11,594 nt of DNA from an uncultured Clostridia bacterium (GTDB lineage Bacteria; Bacillota; Clostridia; TANB77; CAG-508). Below, piece after piece: positions 1-6,291 of the stretch. Within the stretch, counting starts at the first letter, position 1. Each line of letters opens with the position of its first letter. The notes beneath the pieces were generated by a model. It made no database searches. It was not told the DNA's origin and was given only the letters and a program-made list of their open reading frames with translations. The stretch covers positions 1 to 11,594 of the forward strand of contig CAKPSH010000026.1 of NCBI GenBank assembly GCA_934183325.1. The letters are read 5' to 3'. Position numbers and translations under genes: made by a program.

Positions 1-2
1 TA

Positions 3-9
3 CCTCCTT
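3..9 (-). promoter_or_regulatory. Shine-Dalgarno of a gene that starts just outside the window
   Basis: Read on the minus strand this is AAGGAGG, a near-perfect ribosome binding site pointing out of the left edge, so a minus-strand gene should start within about ten bases beyond position 1. The site sits in a small inverted repeat: the bases at 6-10 pair with 14-18 around a three-base loop, so the 3' part of the site could be sequestered. In many Firmicutes prfB (release factor 2) follows secA. That identity is a guess from gene order, since no coding sequence is visible. Confidence 0.6.
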
Positions 10-23
10 CCACGAAGGTAAAC

Positions 24-52
24 AAAAAAAGCGTTACCACGAATGATAACAC
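24..52 (-). terminator. Rho-independent terminator downstream of secA
   Basis: On the minus strand an eight-pair stem, including two G-U pairs (arms 45-52 and 31-38), encloses a six-base loop at 39-44 and is followed by seven Ts (24-30). It lies about 165 bases after the secA stop and is the first clear terminator for that gene. A weak promoter-like pair (TTGCGA at 77-82 and TATAAA at 55-60, 16-base spacer) sits immediately before it, so a new transcript for the next gene might start here. Confidence 0.75.
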
Positions 53-107
53 TTTTTATATTTGTTTTTAGTTTGTTCGCAACCCGCAAAGTCTTTATTT
101 TAGATAG

Positions 108-207
108 TTTCAGAGTTTTTACTTACTTGTATGAAAACAATTTGCAAACAAAATGCAAACAATTTGGATTGTTTTCATATTTATGTAAATTGTTCTAATC
201 TCTGAAA
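108..207. repeat. Nested inverted repeats in the secA 3' region
   Basis: An outer eight-base inverted repeat (108-115 with 200-207) surrounds a perfect 12-base inverted repeat (130-141 with 168-179). Inside the latter, two copies of TGCAAACAA lie close together. The arrangement predicts a long branched hairpin of roughly 100 bases in the secA transcript, upstream of the terminator at 24-52. No T-run follows the stem, so it does not look like a terminator itself. Function unknown; it could be a stability element, a small RNA or a protein-binding site. Confidence 0.55.
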
Positions 208-216
208 GTATTGATT

Positions 217-2988
217 TTATGCGTTTTTTCCACAGCAATTCTTATACTTTTTACCACTTCCACATGGACATGGATCATTTCTTCCTACTTTTGGTCCTTG
301 GTTAACTACTGGAGCTTTTTTCTCTGTTGTAGATTGTGGAATTTGTTTATTCTCTGTTACTACATTTATGCTATTTAATGTAGCTTGAGCTGCTGAAGTT
401 ATTTTTACGTTTTGTTCTCTCTTTAATTCTCCTGCCTTTTGAATATTTAATAAAATCTTTACAACATCTGTTTGAATACTTGCAACCATTTCATCAAACA
501 TATCAAATCCTTCAATTCTATATTGTGCAACTGGATCTTTTTGTCCATAAGCTCTTAATCCTATTCCTTCTTTTAAATCATCCATTGCATCAATATGATC
601 CATCCATTTTTGGTCAACTACTTTTAACATTACTACTCTTTCAAGTTCTCTCATTTCGTCAGTACCAATTTCTTGTTCTTTTTGTTCATATTTTTCTTTA
701 GCTTTTGCTTCAATTTCTTCTATAATATCATTTTGTTTTAAATCATCATTATTAATTGTCTCTAGACCTTCTATTCCAAAACTATTTTTAACTTCTTGCA
801 TAAATGCTTCTTTGTTTATGCTTTCTCCATTATTAAAGAAGTTTGCTGTTACATTTTCTGCAACTGGTTTTATCATTTTTTGTATACTTTCTTTTAAGTT
901 CTTTCCATCTAGTACTTCTTTTCTTTGTTGATATATTATTCCTCTTTGTGTGTTCATTACATCATCATATTGTAATACGTTTTTACGTATACTAAAGTTT
1001 CTTCCTTCTACTCTTTTTTGAGCATTTTCAACTGCTTTTGAAATTACTTTAGCTTCTATTGGCATATTTTCGTCTGCTTTTAATGTATTAAATACATTAG
1101 TTATAACATCTCCACCAAATATTTTCATTAAATTGTCATCTAATCCAATGAAGAATCTTGATTCTCCGACATCACCTTGACGTCCACTACGTCCTCTTAA
1201 CTGGTTATCAATTCTTCTTGATTCATGTCTTTCAGTTCCTATTATTTTTAAACCACCAGCTGCAACAACTTTTTCTTTTTCTTCTTTTATTTCTTGATTA
1301 TGTTTTTCTTCTAATTCTTTGAATGTTTTTCTTGCTTCTAATATTTCCTCATCATCTGTTTCATTAAAGGCATTTGCTTGTTCAATTAGTTCTTCTGAAT
1401 AACCTTTTTTTCTCATTTCTTGTTTTGCTAAAAATTCTGAATTTCCTCCAAGTATAATATCTGTACCACGTCCTGCCATATTTGTTGATATTGTAACAGC
1501 TCCATATTTTCCTGCTTGTGCAATTATTGCTGCTTCTTTTTCATGGAATTTTGCATTTAATACTTGATGTGGTATTCCTTCTTTTCTTAAAATATTGCTT
1601 AATTTTTCTGAATTTTCAATTGATATTGTACCAACTAATACTGGTTGACCTTTTTCATGACTTATTTTAATTTCATTTACTATTGCATTAAATTTTGCTT
1701 TTTCATTTTTATAAATAACATCATTTAAATCTTTTCTAACCATTGGTTTGTTTGTTGGTATTGCAATTACATCTAATTTATATATTTCTTGGAATTCTGC
1801 CTCCTCTGTCATTGCTGTTCCTGTCATTCCTGAAAGTTTGTTATACATTCTAAAATAGTTCTGGAATGTAATAGTTGCAAGTGTTCTTGATTCATCAGCA
1901 ATCTTAACTCCTTCTTTTGCTTCAATTGCTTGATGTAATCCATTACTATAACGTCTACCATACATAACACGTCCTGTAAATTCGTCAACTATTAGAACTT
2001 CTCCATCTTTTACGATATAATCAATATCTTTCTTCATTATACCATGTGCTCTTAATGCTTGTGTTATATGATGTACTAATTCTGAATTATCTAAGTCATC
2101 TAAATTATCTACATTAAATGTTCTTTCTGCTTTTTCAATTCCTTTTGCTGTTAAAGATGCTGATTTTGCTTTTAAATCTACTATATAATCATAGTTTTCA
2201 TTATCCTGTGCTTGTTCTTCGTCTTTTACATCTTCTTCTACAATTATTTTTGGTGTCAATCTTCTTACAAAATCATTTGCTTTTTTATATAAATCAGAAG
2301 ATTGGTTTGCTCTACCAGAAATTATTAATGGTGTACGTGCTTCATCTATTAAAATACTATCAATTTCGTCTACAATTGCAAAGTTTAAATCTCTTTGTAC
2401 TGCTTGGTTTTTATATATAACCATATTATCTCTTAAGTAATCAAATCCAAACTCATTATTTGTACCATATGTAATATCTGCTGCATAAGCTTTTTGTTTG
2501 TCTAGAGGATTCATTCCACTTATAACAAGTCCAACAGTTAACCCTAGAAACTTATAAACTTTTCCCATCCATTCACTATCTCTTTTGGCTAAGTAATCGT
2601 TTACTGTTACTACATGTACACCTTTTCCTGTTAAGGCGTTTAAATATGCTGGAAGTGTTGCTACTAATGTTTTTCCTTCACCTGTCTTCATTTCGGCTAT
2701 TCTTCCTTGATGTAGTATTATTCCACCTATTAATTGAACATCAAAATGTCTCATGCCTAAAACTCTTTTTGAAGCTTCTCTCATTACAGCAAATGCTTCT
2801 GGTAATATATCATCTAGACTTTCTCCTCCATTTACTCTTTCTTTAAATTCTTGAGTTTTTGCTTTCAATTCATTGTCTGTTAATTTACTTATATCTTCCT
2901 CTAGTGAATTAATTTTTTCTACTAAAGGCATTACTCTCTTTACTTCTTTTTCTGAATATGATTTAAATATTTTATTGAATATTCCCAT
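217..2988 (-). CDS. secA: Preprotein translocase ATPase SecA
   Basis: SecA is the cytoplasmic and membrane-associated motor that uses ATP to push unfolded preproteins through SecYEG. The 923-residue product is full length for the family. It carries Walker A GEGKT near residues 103-107, the GTNNEFGFDYLRDN block, the Walker B region VDEIDSILIDEARTPL, AGRGTDIILGG, and GRSGRQGDVGESRFF of the second nucleotide-binding domain. It ends in the zinc-binding SEC-C tail with CPCGSG and NCCG, used for SecB or ribosome contact. The ATG at 2986-2988 is chosen because AAAGGA lies about eight bases upstream. A longer reading from a TTG at 3024 would begin at the likely transcription start. The gene has its own promoter (3028-3056) and follows an aldose-epimerase-family gene rather than the hpf gene often seen there. 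No defect is visible. Confidence 0.98.
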   Translation of the reverse strand: MGIFNKIFKSYSEKEVKRVMPLVEKINSLEEDISKLTDNELKAKTQEFKERVNGGESLDDILPEAFAVMREASKRVLGMRHFDVQLIGGIILHQGRIAEMKTGEGKTLVATLPAYLNALTGKGVHVVTVNDYLAKRDSEWMGKVYKFLGLTVGLVISGMNPLDKQKAYAADITYGTNNEFGFDYLRDNMVIYKNQAVQRDLNFAIVDEIDSILIDEARTPLIISGRANQSSDLYKKANDFVRRLTPKIIVEEDVKDEEQAQDNENYDYIVDLKAKSASLTAKGIEKAERTFNVDNLDDLDNSELVHHITQALRAHGIMKKDIDYIVKDGEVLIVDEFTGRVMYGRRYSNGLHQAIEAKEGVKIADESRTLATITFQNYFRMYNKLSGMTGTAMTEEAEFQEIYKLDVIAIPTNKPMVRKDLNDVIYKNEKAKFNAIVNEIKISHEKGQPVLVGTISIENSEKLSNILRKEGIPHQVLNAKFHEKEAAIIAQAGKYGAVTISTNMAGRGTDIILGGNSEFLAKQEMRKKGYSEELIEQANAFNETDDEEILEARKTFKELEEKHNQEIKEEKEKVVAAGGLKIIGTERHESRRIDNQLRGRSGRQGDVGESRFFIGLDDNLMKIFGGDVITNVFNTLKADENMPIEAKVISKAVENAQKRVEGRNFSIRKNVLQYDDVMNTQRGIIYQQRKEVLDGKNLKESIQKMIKPVAENVTANFFNNGESINKEAFMQEVKNSFGIEGLETINNDDLKQNDIIEEIEAKAKEKYEQKEQEIGTDEMRELERVVMLKVVDQKWMDHIDAMDDLKEGIGLRAYGQKDPVAQYRIEGFDMFDEMVASIQTDVVKILLNIQKAGELKREQNVKITSAAQATLNSINVVTENKQIPQSTTEKKAPVVNQGPKVGRNDPCPCGSGKKYKNCCGKNA

Positions 2989-3027
2989 TTTGCATTTCCT
3001 TTCGTTTTTAGAATTTTTGTTCAATTA

Positions 3028-3056
3028 AATATACCACTTTTTTACATTATTTACAA
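3028..3056 (-). promoter_or_regulatory. secA promoter (sigma-A type)
   Basis: Minus strand: -35 TTGTAA (3051-3056), 17-base spacer, -10 TATATT (3028-3033). Transcription would start near 3020, giving a short leader of about 30 bases before the secA ATG. This supports the ATG at 2988 over the upstream TTG. No terminator is visible between the upstream gene (stop at 3088) and this promoter, so read-through from that gene is also possible. Confidence 0.7.
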
Positions 3057-3087
3057 GGTTTATTTAATTATTTTGATTATCGTTTTA

Positions 3088-3906
3088 TTAATAGAATTTT
3101 ACCTTCCATTCGATATTAAACTCTTCATTTGGAGATAATCTTATTATATCTTCTTTTTCTTCATAAATTCCATTTGAATTTACTTTATCAGCAGTATTCA
3201 TCCAAGGTTCTATACATAAAAATTTTGCATTTGGTTTAGACCAAATTCCTAGATATTTAAAGCCTTTAAAATCAACTTCTAATACCTTTTCATTATTTTG
3301 AATTAATGTTACTTTATTTGATTTTAAATTTTCTAAAATTATTGCATCATCTTTAAATATATCTTTATCTAGTTTTACACCATTACTATTAATATTTTTT
3401 GTTAAGTCAGACTTTTCTTCTTTTACTAAGCCATTTTCTAACTGATATGTTTCTAAATTTTCTTCATTTTGTTCAAATTTTAGTTCATACTCTCCACTTG
3501 TATAATCACATATAAATGCTGGATGTGCTCCTAATCCAAAATATATTTTTTTATTATCTTCATTTACAACTTTATATTTGCATTTTACTTCATCATCTGT
3601 CGTTTCATATTCAATATATAATTTAAATCTAAATGGGTATTTTTCTAAAGTTTCTTTATTTGATTCTAACACATATTTATTTTCACTTATTTTTTGAAAG
3701 TTCATATCTCTTGCAAATCCGTGTTGTCCCATTTCATACTCTCGTCCATTTATATTTATTTTTCCGTTCTTTAGTTTTCCTACTATTGGAAATAATACAG
3801 GACTATGTCTATTCCAGTCTTTTAAACCATCATGCAATTTTTCTTTTCCATTAAATTTTATGGATGTAAGTTCTGCTCCCTTTTCATTTACTATTATATC
3901 TACCAT
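3088..3906 (-). CDS. Aldose 1-epimerase (mutarotase) family protein, LacX-like
   Basis: The 272-residue product belongs to the GalM/aldose-1-epimerase superfamily, whose members interconvert alpha and beta anomers of sugars in the cytoplasm. Family hallmarks are RHSPVLFPIVGKLKNG (residues 33-48), QHGFARD (61-67), GAHPAF (126-131, likely active-site His128) and FLCIEPW (229-235, likely active-site Glu233). The pattern and length fit the LacX-like branch better than classical GalM of about 340 residues, so the sugar is uncertain. The start is the ATG at 3904-3906 with AGGAGG ten bases upstream (3917-3922). A GTG three codons earlier would leave almost no spacing to that site. A promoter lies at 4028-4056, leaving a leader of about 115 bases in which I see no recognised riboswitch. 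The gene is upstream of secA on the same strand; the pairing suggests no joint function. Confidence 0.88.
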   Translation of the reverse strand: MVDIIVNEKGAELTSIKFNGKEKLHDGLKDWNRHSPVLFPIVGKLKNGKININGREYEMGQHGFARDMNFQKISENKYVLESNKETLEKYPFRFKLYIEYETTDDEVKCKYKVVNEDNKKIYFGLGAHPAFICDYTSGEYELKFEQNEENLETYQLENGLVKEEKSDLTKNINSNGVKLDKDIFKDDAIILENLKSNKVTLIQNNEKVLEVDFKGFKYLGIWSKPNAKFLCIEPWMNTADKVNSNGIYEEKEDIIRLSPNEEFNIEWKVKFY

Positions 3907-4027
3907 ATATATCACTCCTCCTATAATATTTTTTATTTGAAATGATTCTATAAATGTGTTTTTTGCTTTTTCCTTTGAAAATTACAAATGTTATTTCATC
4001 TTGAAAGCCTTCATTTTTGATAAACAT

Positions 4028-4056
4028 TTTATATCATAAATATTATAATTTTTCAA
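4028..4056 (-). promoter_or_regulatory. Promoter of the aldose-epimerase-family gene
   Basis: Minus strand: -35 TTGAAA (4051-4056), 17-base spacer, -10 TATAAA (4028-4033). The start would be near 4021, about 115 bases before the ATG. It is divergent from the 5S rRNA promoter. The 120 bases between the two promoters (4057-4178) are almost pure A/T, with a ten-base palindrome TCAATATTGA, and hold no gene I can support. Confidence 0.65.
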
Positions 4057-4178
4057 TTATGCAGTTTAATATATTTCTTATTCTCCTTGCTGTTATCGTT
4101 TATTTTTATATCAATATTGAATATATCATTATTATCATAATTTTATTTTTATAATATAAAATTTTTTTCATAAAATAC

Positions 4179-4207
4179 TTGCATTTTGTATATACTAGAA
4201 GTATAAT
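4179..4207 (+). promoter_or_regulatory. Promoter of the 5S rRNA-tRNA-Asn unit
   Basis: -35 TTGCAT (4179-4184), 17-base spacer, perfect -10 TATAAT (4202-4207), about 15 bases before the 5S gene. The A/T-rich tract just upstream could serve as an UP element, as expected for a stable-RNA promoter. It shows that this 5S is transcribed on its own and not as the tail of a 16S-23S operon. Confidence 0.8.
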
Positions 4208-4221
4208 AATTATACATTAGT

Positions 4222-4339
4222 TTTCTGGTGAAGATGATGTAGAGGAAATACCTGTTTCCATGCCGAACACAGAAGTCAAGCTCTATATGCCGACAATACT
4301 TAGAGGGTTCCTTCTTGGTAAGATAGGTTTTCGCCAGTT
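4222..4339 (+). rRNA. rrf: 5S ribosomal RNA
   Basis: About 117 bases with the conserved 5S core CCATGCCGAACACAGAAGTC in loops B/C and complementary ends (CTGG near 4225 with CCAG at 4334-4337) forming helix I. The exact ends are uncertain by a few bases. It is followed after only five or six bases by tRNA-Asn and preceded by its own promoter, not by 23S rRNA. It is therefore an unlinked 5S-tRNA unit, in contrast with the usual 16S-23S-5S order. Confidence 0.93.
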
Positions 4340-4344
4340 TATAT

Positions 4345-4420
4345 TCCTCGTTAGCTCAGTCGGTAGAGCGCTCGGCTGTTAACCGATAGGTCGTTGGTTC
4401 AAGTCCAACACGAGGAGCCA
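4345..4420 (+). tRNA. tRNA-Asn (anticodon GTT)
   Basis: A 76-base cloverleaf: acceptor TCCTCGT pairs with ACGAGGA, the D arm begins GCTCAGTCGGTAGAGC, the anticodon loop CTGTTAA has GTT at 4378-4380, the T arm is GTTGG/CCAAC with loop TTCAAGT, and the discriminator G is followed by an encoded CCA (4418-4420). It is cotranscribed with the 5S gene. A second gene, identical over its visible 55 bases, lies at the right edge in the opposite orientation. Confidence 0.98.
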
Positions 4421-4427
4421 AAAATAT

Positions 4428-4465
4428 AGAGTTTGAGTAAAATTACTCAAACTCTTATTTTTTTT
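4428..4465 (+). terminator. Terminator of the 5S-tRNA-Asn unit
   Basis: A perfect 13-base inverted repeat (4428-4440 with 4443-4455) is followed by T, A and eight Ts. It begins eight bases after the tRNA CCA end and closes the plus-strand stable-RNA transcript. Confidence 0.9.
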
Positions 4466-4475
4466 GCAATAATTC

Positions 4476-4503
4476 AAAAAAGTCACATAAATGTGACTTT
4501 TTT
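4476..4503. terminator. Bidirectional terminator between tRNA-Asn and the membrane protein gene
   Basis: The symmetrical hairpin GTCACAT-AA-ATGTGAC (4482-4497) is flanked by six As on the left and six Ts on the right, so it can stop transcription in both directions. It lies three bases beyond the stop codon of the minus-strand gene at 4507 and is a second barrier for the plus-strand RNA unit. A closely similar hairpin (11516-11531) sits beside the second tRNA-Asn. Confidence 0.85.
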
Positions 4504-4506
4504 ATT

Positions 4507-5289
4507 TTATTTAATTTCTGTTCCTCCCCATTCTACTACTGTATATCCTTTTCTTTCTACTCTTTCCAGTTTCTGTTCTTTTACCTCTTTCTCATCTTCT
4601 AGACCTTTGTATGTCATTAATATTCTTATTGTTGTATCTGGTTTTGGGCTTATTTCTAGTGGCATATTTTCTTCAATTTCTTCTTTACTTGCAAATCTTA
4701 TATAATTATATTTATTACTTTCTAATTTTGGTAGCCAATATACTATAAATTCTTCTTTTTCTTTATATGTTAATCCTAATATCTCTAGTTTTTCTTCTAA
4801 AAATTCCGCTGTGTCTTCGCCTTTGACAATAAATCCTTCTTCTTCTTCCTTAATTCCTATTGTATCATTACTTTCATAATATAATGCATACAGCTCTTTA
4901 TTTGTATCTAAATCTAGTAAATCGCCATTTGGTTGTGCTTTTACATTCCATCCATCTTTATATTTAGGATATGAGCATATTATTTCTTCCTTTTTTCCCA
5001 GTTTTACGTTTATCTCCATCTCTTCATTAGGATATAAGTATATTATTGGTTTTTCTTCTATTTCTATAATTGTTCCATTTATATTCATCCCTTGAGTTTT
5101 GCATTTCTGTTCCTCTTCCTTCTTTTTTGTTTCCGCTTGATCATAAAGAACTATAAATGCTATTATTCCTATTATAAATATTATTAATAAAATTTTTTCT
5201 TTTTTATTACTCTTTTTTGCTGTTTTCTTTTCGTCTTCATTTTCCAAATCTTCTAAAATCTTCTTTATTTCTTCGTTATTATCATTCAT
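4507..5289 (-). CDS. Conserved membrane-anchored protein of unknown function
   Basis: 260 residues. The first 32 are charged and end in a Lys-rich stretch, followed by one hydrophobic segment (33-49, ILLIIFIIGIIAFIVLY). This predicts a single-pass anchor with the N-terminus inside and the large C-terminal domain outside. That domain starts with KPIIYLYPNEEMEINVKL (80-97) and includes SYPKYKDGWNVKAQPNG (106-122), FIVYWLPKLE (181-190) and a C-terminal VVEWGGTEIK. I recall KPxIYLYP and VVEWGGTE blocks from unnamed proteins of other Firmicutes, but know no assigned activity. The ATG at 5289 has AAGGGGAG about seven bases upstream. A promoter lies at 5359-5387 and a terminator directly after the stop, so it is probably monocistronic. 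There is no cleavable signal peptide or catalytic motif that I recognise. Confidence 0.82.
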   Translation of the reverse strand: MNDNNEEIKKILEDLENEDEKKTAKKSNKKEKILLIIFIIGIIAFIVLYDQAETKKKEEEQKCKTQGMNINGTIIEIEEKPIIYLYPNEEMEINVKLGKKEEIICSYPKYKDGWNVKAQPNGDLLDLDTNKELYALYYESNDTIGIKEEEEGFIVKGEDTAEFLEEKLEILGLTYKEKEEFIVYWLPKLESNKYNYIRFASKEEIEENMPLEISPKPDTTIRILMTYKGLEDEKEVKEQKLERVERKGYTVVEWGGTEIK

Positions 5290-5358
5290 TTTATTCTCCC
5301 CTTTATTTTTACTTATTGTTTTTATTTATTTAGCAATGTTCTTCTCTTTTCCTTTTAT

Positions 5359-5387
5359 TTTATATCATATATATTTTTTTAATACAA
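5359..5387 (-). promoter_or_regulatory. Promoter of the membrane-anchored protein gene
   Basis: Minus strand: -35 TTGTAT (5382-5387), 17-base spacer ending in TGA (an extended -10), -10 TATAAA (5359-5364). The leader would be about 60 bases, very A-rich, with no visible structure. Confidence 0.6.
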
Positions 5388-5459
5388 TAAATTTTTTCGC
5401 ATTTATGTATTTCTATATTAATAAATATTTTCTTTCTTCGATTAAAGCTCTCACAAAAA

Positions 5460-5488
5460 TTGACCGTTTTATGTAAATGTGGTATAAT
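5460..5488 (+). promoter_or_regulatory. Strong promoter of the 104-codon cassette
   Basis: -35 TTGACC (5460-5465), 17-base spacer, perfect -10 TATAAT (5483-5488). It is the strongest match to consensus in the window. The leader holds a compact G/C hairpin, GGGCG-GAT-CGCCC at 5502-5514, which stands out in AT-rich DNA, and then AAAGGA about ten bases before the ATG. Confidence 0.8.
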
Positions 5489-5536
5489 TATTATATTATA
5501 AGGGCGGATCGCCCAAGCAGAAAGGACATAAAAATC

Positions 5537-5851
5537 ATGAATTCAACCGAAATGTTAGACTTCTTACCCACATCCTTTAAAAAGAATGCATCAATCGCTA
5601 TTGCGATTCCTACGGTTGCTCCGAAGGATGCAAAGCGTGTAGAAGCCCTTTGCATGCTGAGCATCAAGCAAGCAGCTGCCGACATGCTCTTTACTAAGAA
5701 ACCTCAGCGCTTTACCATGACTGACAAGAAAGGAACATATTCCATGGTAGTCGGCGACTTCTATCGCATCAAGAAGGATGAGCACTATCGCGCGTTATTC
5801 TGTAAGATGTCCTGCCTTTTCTGTGAAGTGCGAGAGGTAAAGTTCTTCTAA
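5537..5851 (+). CDS. Small hypothetical protein of atypical base composition
   Basis: 104 residues of unknown function; I recognise no family. The start is the ATG at 5537, since in-frame codons further upstream would lie inside the promoter and leader. The protein is mildly basic, with a short hydrophobic patch (ASIAIAIP, 18-25), no signal peptide and no membrane segment. It has four Cys: Cys39 and three spaced C-x3-C-x2-C at 89, 93 and 96 near the end, which could bind metal. The gene has about 45% G+C by hand count (139 of 310 bases) and uses CGC, GCC and AAG codons that are rare in the neighbouring genes, suggesting recent transfer. It is a self-contained unit with its own promoter, leader hairpin and terminator, converging on the radical SAM operon. 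The overlapping minus-strand frames have no ribosome site. Confidence 0.72.
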   Translation: MNSTEMLDFLPTSFKKNASIAIAIPTVAPKDAKRVEALCMLSIKQAAADMLFTKKPQRFTMTDKKGTYSMVVGDFYRIKKDEHYRALFCKMSCLFCEVREVKFF

Positions 5852-5859
5852 CGCTTCAC

Positions 5860-5898
5860 ACCTCCGATTCAACATTTAATGTTGAGTCGGAGGTTTTT
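5860..5898 (+). terminator. Strong terminator of the 104-codon cassette
   Basis: The outer stem ACCTCCGA/TCGGAGGT (5860-5867 with 5887-5894), a G-T pair (5868 with 5886), and the inner stem TCAACA/TGTTGA with loop TTTAA give about 15 pairs, followed by a short T-run (5894-5898). On the minus strand the stem is not followed by Ts, so it is a poor terminator for the converging operon that ends at 5914. Confidence 0.88.
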
Positions 5899-5913
5899 AT
5901 TATATTTCACTTT

Positions 5914-6288
5914 TTAGTTATTATTATTGTTGTTATTGTTATTATTGTTATTGTTATTATTTCCAGAAGATCCTCCCCAAGAAGAATATGATGATGAACT
6001 TACAGGATCATAATGCGGTGTTATAGAGATTTTTTTATTATTAATATTTATAGCATCAAAAGAGGTGTTTTTTGCAGCTACAGCATAAGTCTTAACAACT
6101 TTTCCGTTCTCATCTACAAAAGATATTATATTTTGATTTGCTACAATTGAGTTGTTTTCAGACTGACCTAAAAATTCAAACATTTCACTAAACATTTCTT
6201 CTGTTATACTTGAATAATAACTTGCTAAAGTGTAGCACTTTTTTAATCTTATAATTTCATTATATGTCTTCGGTTTTATCTCACTCAT
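5914..6288 (-). CDS. Small protein with poly-Asn tail, candidate substrate of the adjacent radical SAM enzyme
   Basis: 124 residues. Residues 1-90 form a mixed domain with a helical-looking stretch (20-42) and a probable beta segment (52-90). The tail is PHYDPVSSSSYSSWGGSSG (91-109) followed by exactly 15 Asn (110-124). There is no signal peptide, no transmembrane segment and only one Cys (18). The gene starts three bases after the stop of the radical SAM gene. Its very strong Shine-Dalgarno (AAGGAGG, 6297-6303) is embedded in the last codons of that gene, implying translation at higher levels than the enzyme. Small size, last place next to a SPASM enzyme, and a low-complexity tail holding isolated Tyr and Trp all fit a leader-core RiPP precursor. 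This is inference: I do not recognise the family and cannot locate a cleavage site. It could instead be a partner protein of the enzyme. Confidence 0.75.
   Translation of the reverse strand: MSEIKPKTYNEIIRLKKCYTLASYYSSITEEMFSEMFEFLGQSENNSIVANQNIISFVDENGKVVKTYAVAAKNTSFDAININNKKISITPHYDPVSSSSYSSWGGSSGNNNNNNNNNNNNNNN
5917..5961. repeat. Poly-Asn codon tract (AAT/AAC mixture)
   Basis: Fifteen consecutive Asn codons immediately before the stop of the small protein, nine AAT and six AAC in irregular order. The tract is prone to slippage by whole codons, yet the mixing of synonymous codons shows it is not a fresh pure triplet expansion. Length variation between strains is likely. Confidence 0.9.
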
Positions 6289-6291
6289 TTT

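Noticed and set aside
480..2846. Open plus-strand frames over secA (for example 480-701, 2118-2420, 2646-2846)
   Set aside because: They are Leu/Phe/His-rich translations of the antisense of an AT-rich gene, with no ribosome site or promoter, lying wholly inside a clear full-length secA.
2989..3024. A 12-residue N-terminal extension of SecA from a TTG
   Set aside because: The TTG falls at the predicted transcription start and has no ribosome site. The ATG at 2988 has a good one and gives the usual SecA N-terminus.
5491..5785. Minus-strand small proteins opposite the 104-codon gene
   Set aside because: They have no ribosome site or promoter. The plus strand has promoter, ribosome site, long frame and terminator in the right order.
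5801..5826. C-x3-C-x2-C in the 104-residue protein as a radical SAM motif
   Set aside because: The spacing matches, but it lies at the end of a 104-residue protein with no TIM-barrel domain. Metal binding remains possible.
5860..5898. Use of this hairpin as terminator of the minus-strand operon
   Set aside because: On the minus strand no T-run follows the stem, so only the plus-strand function is supported.
5917..5961. CRISPR or tandem-repeat array
   Set aside because: The repeat is a triplet codon run within a coding frame. No spaced direct repeats of CRISPR type occur anywhere in the window.
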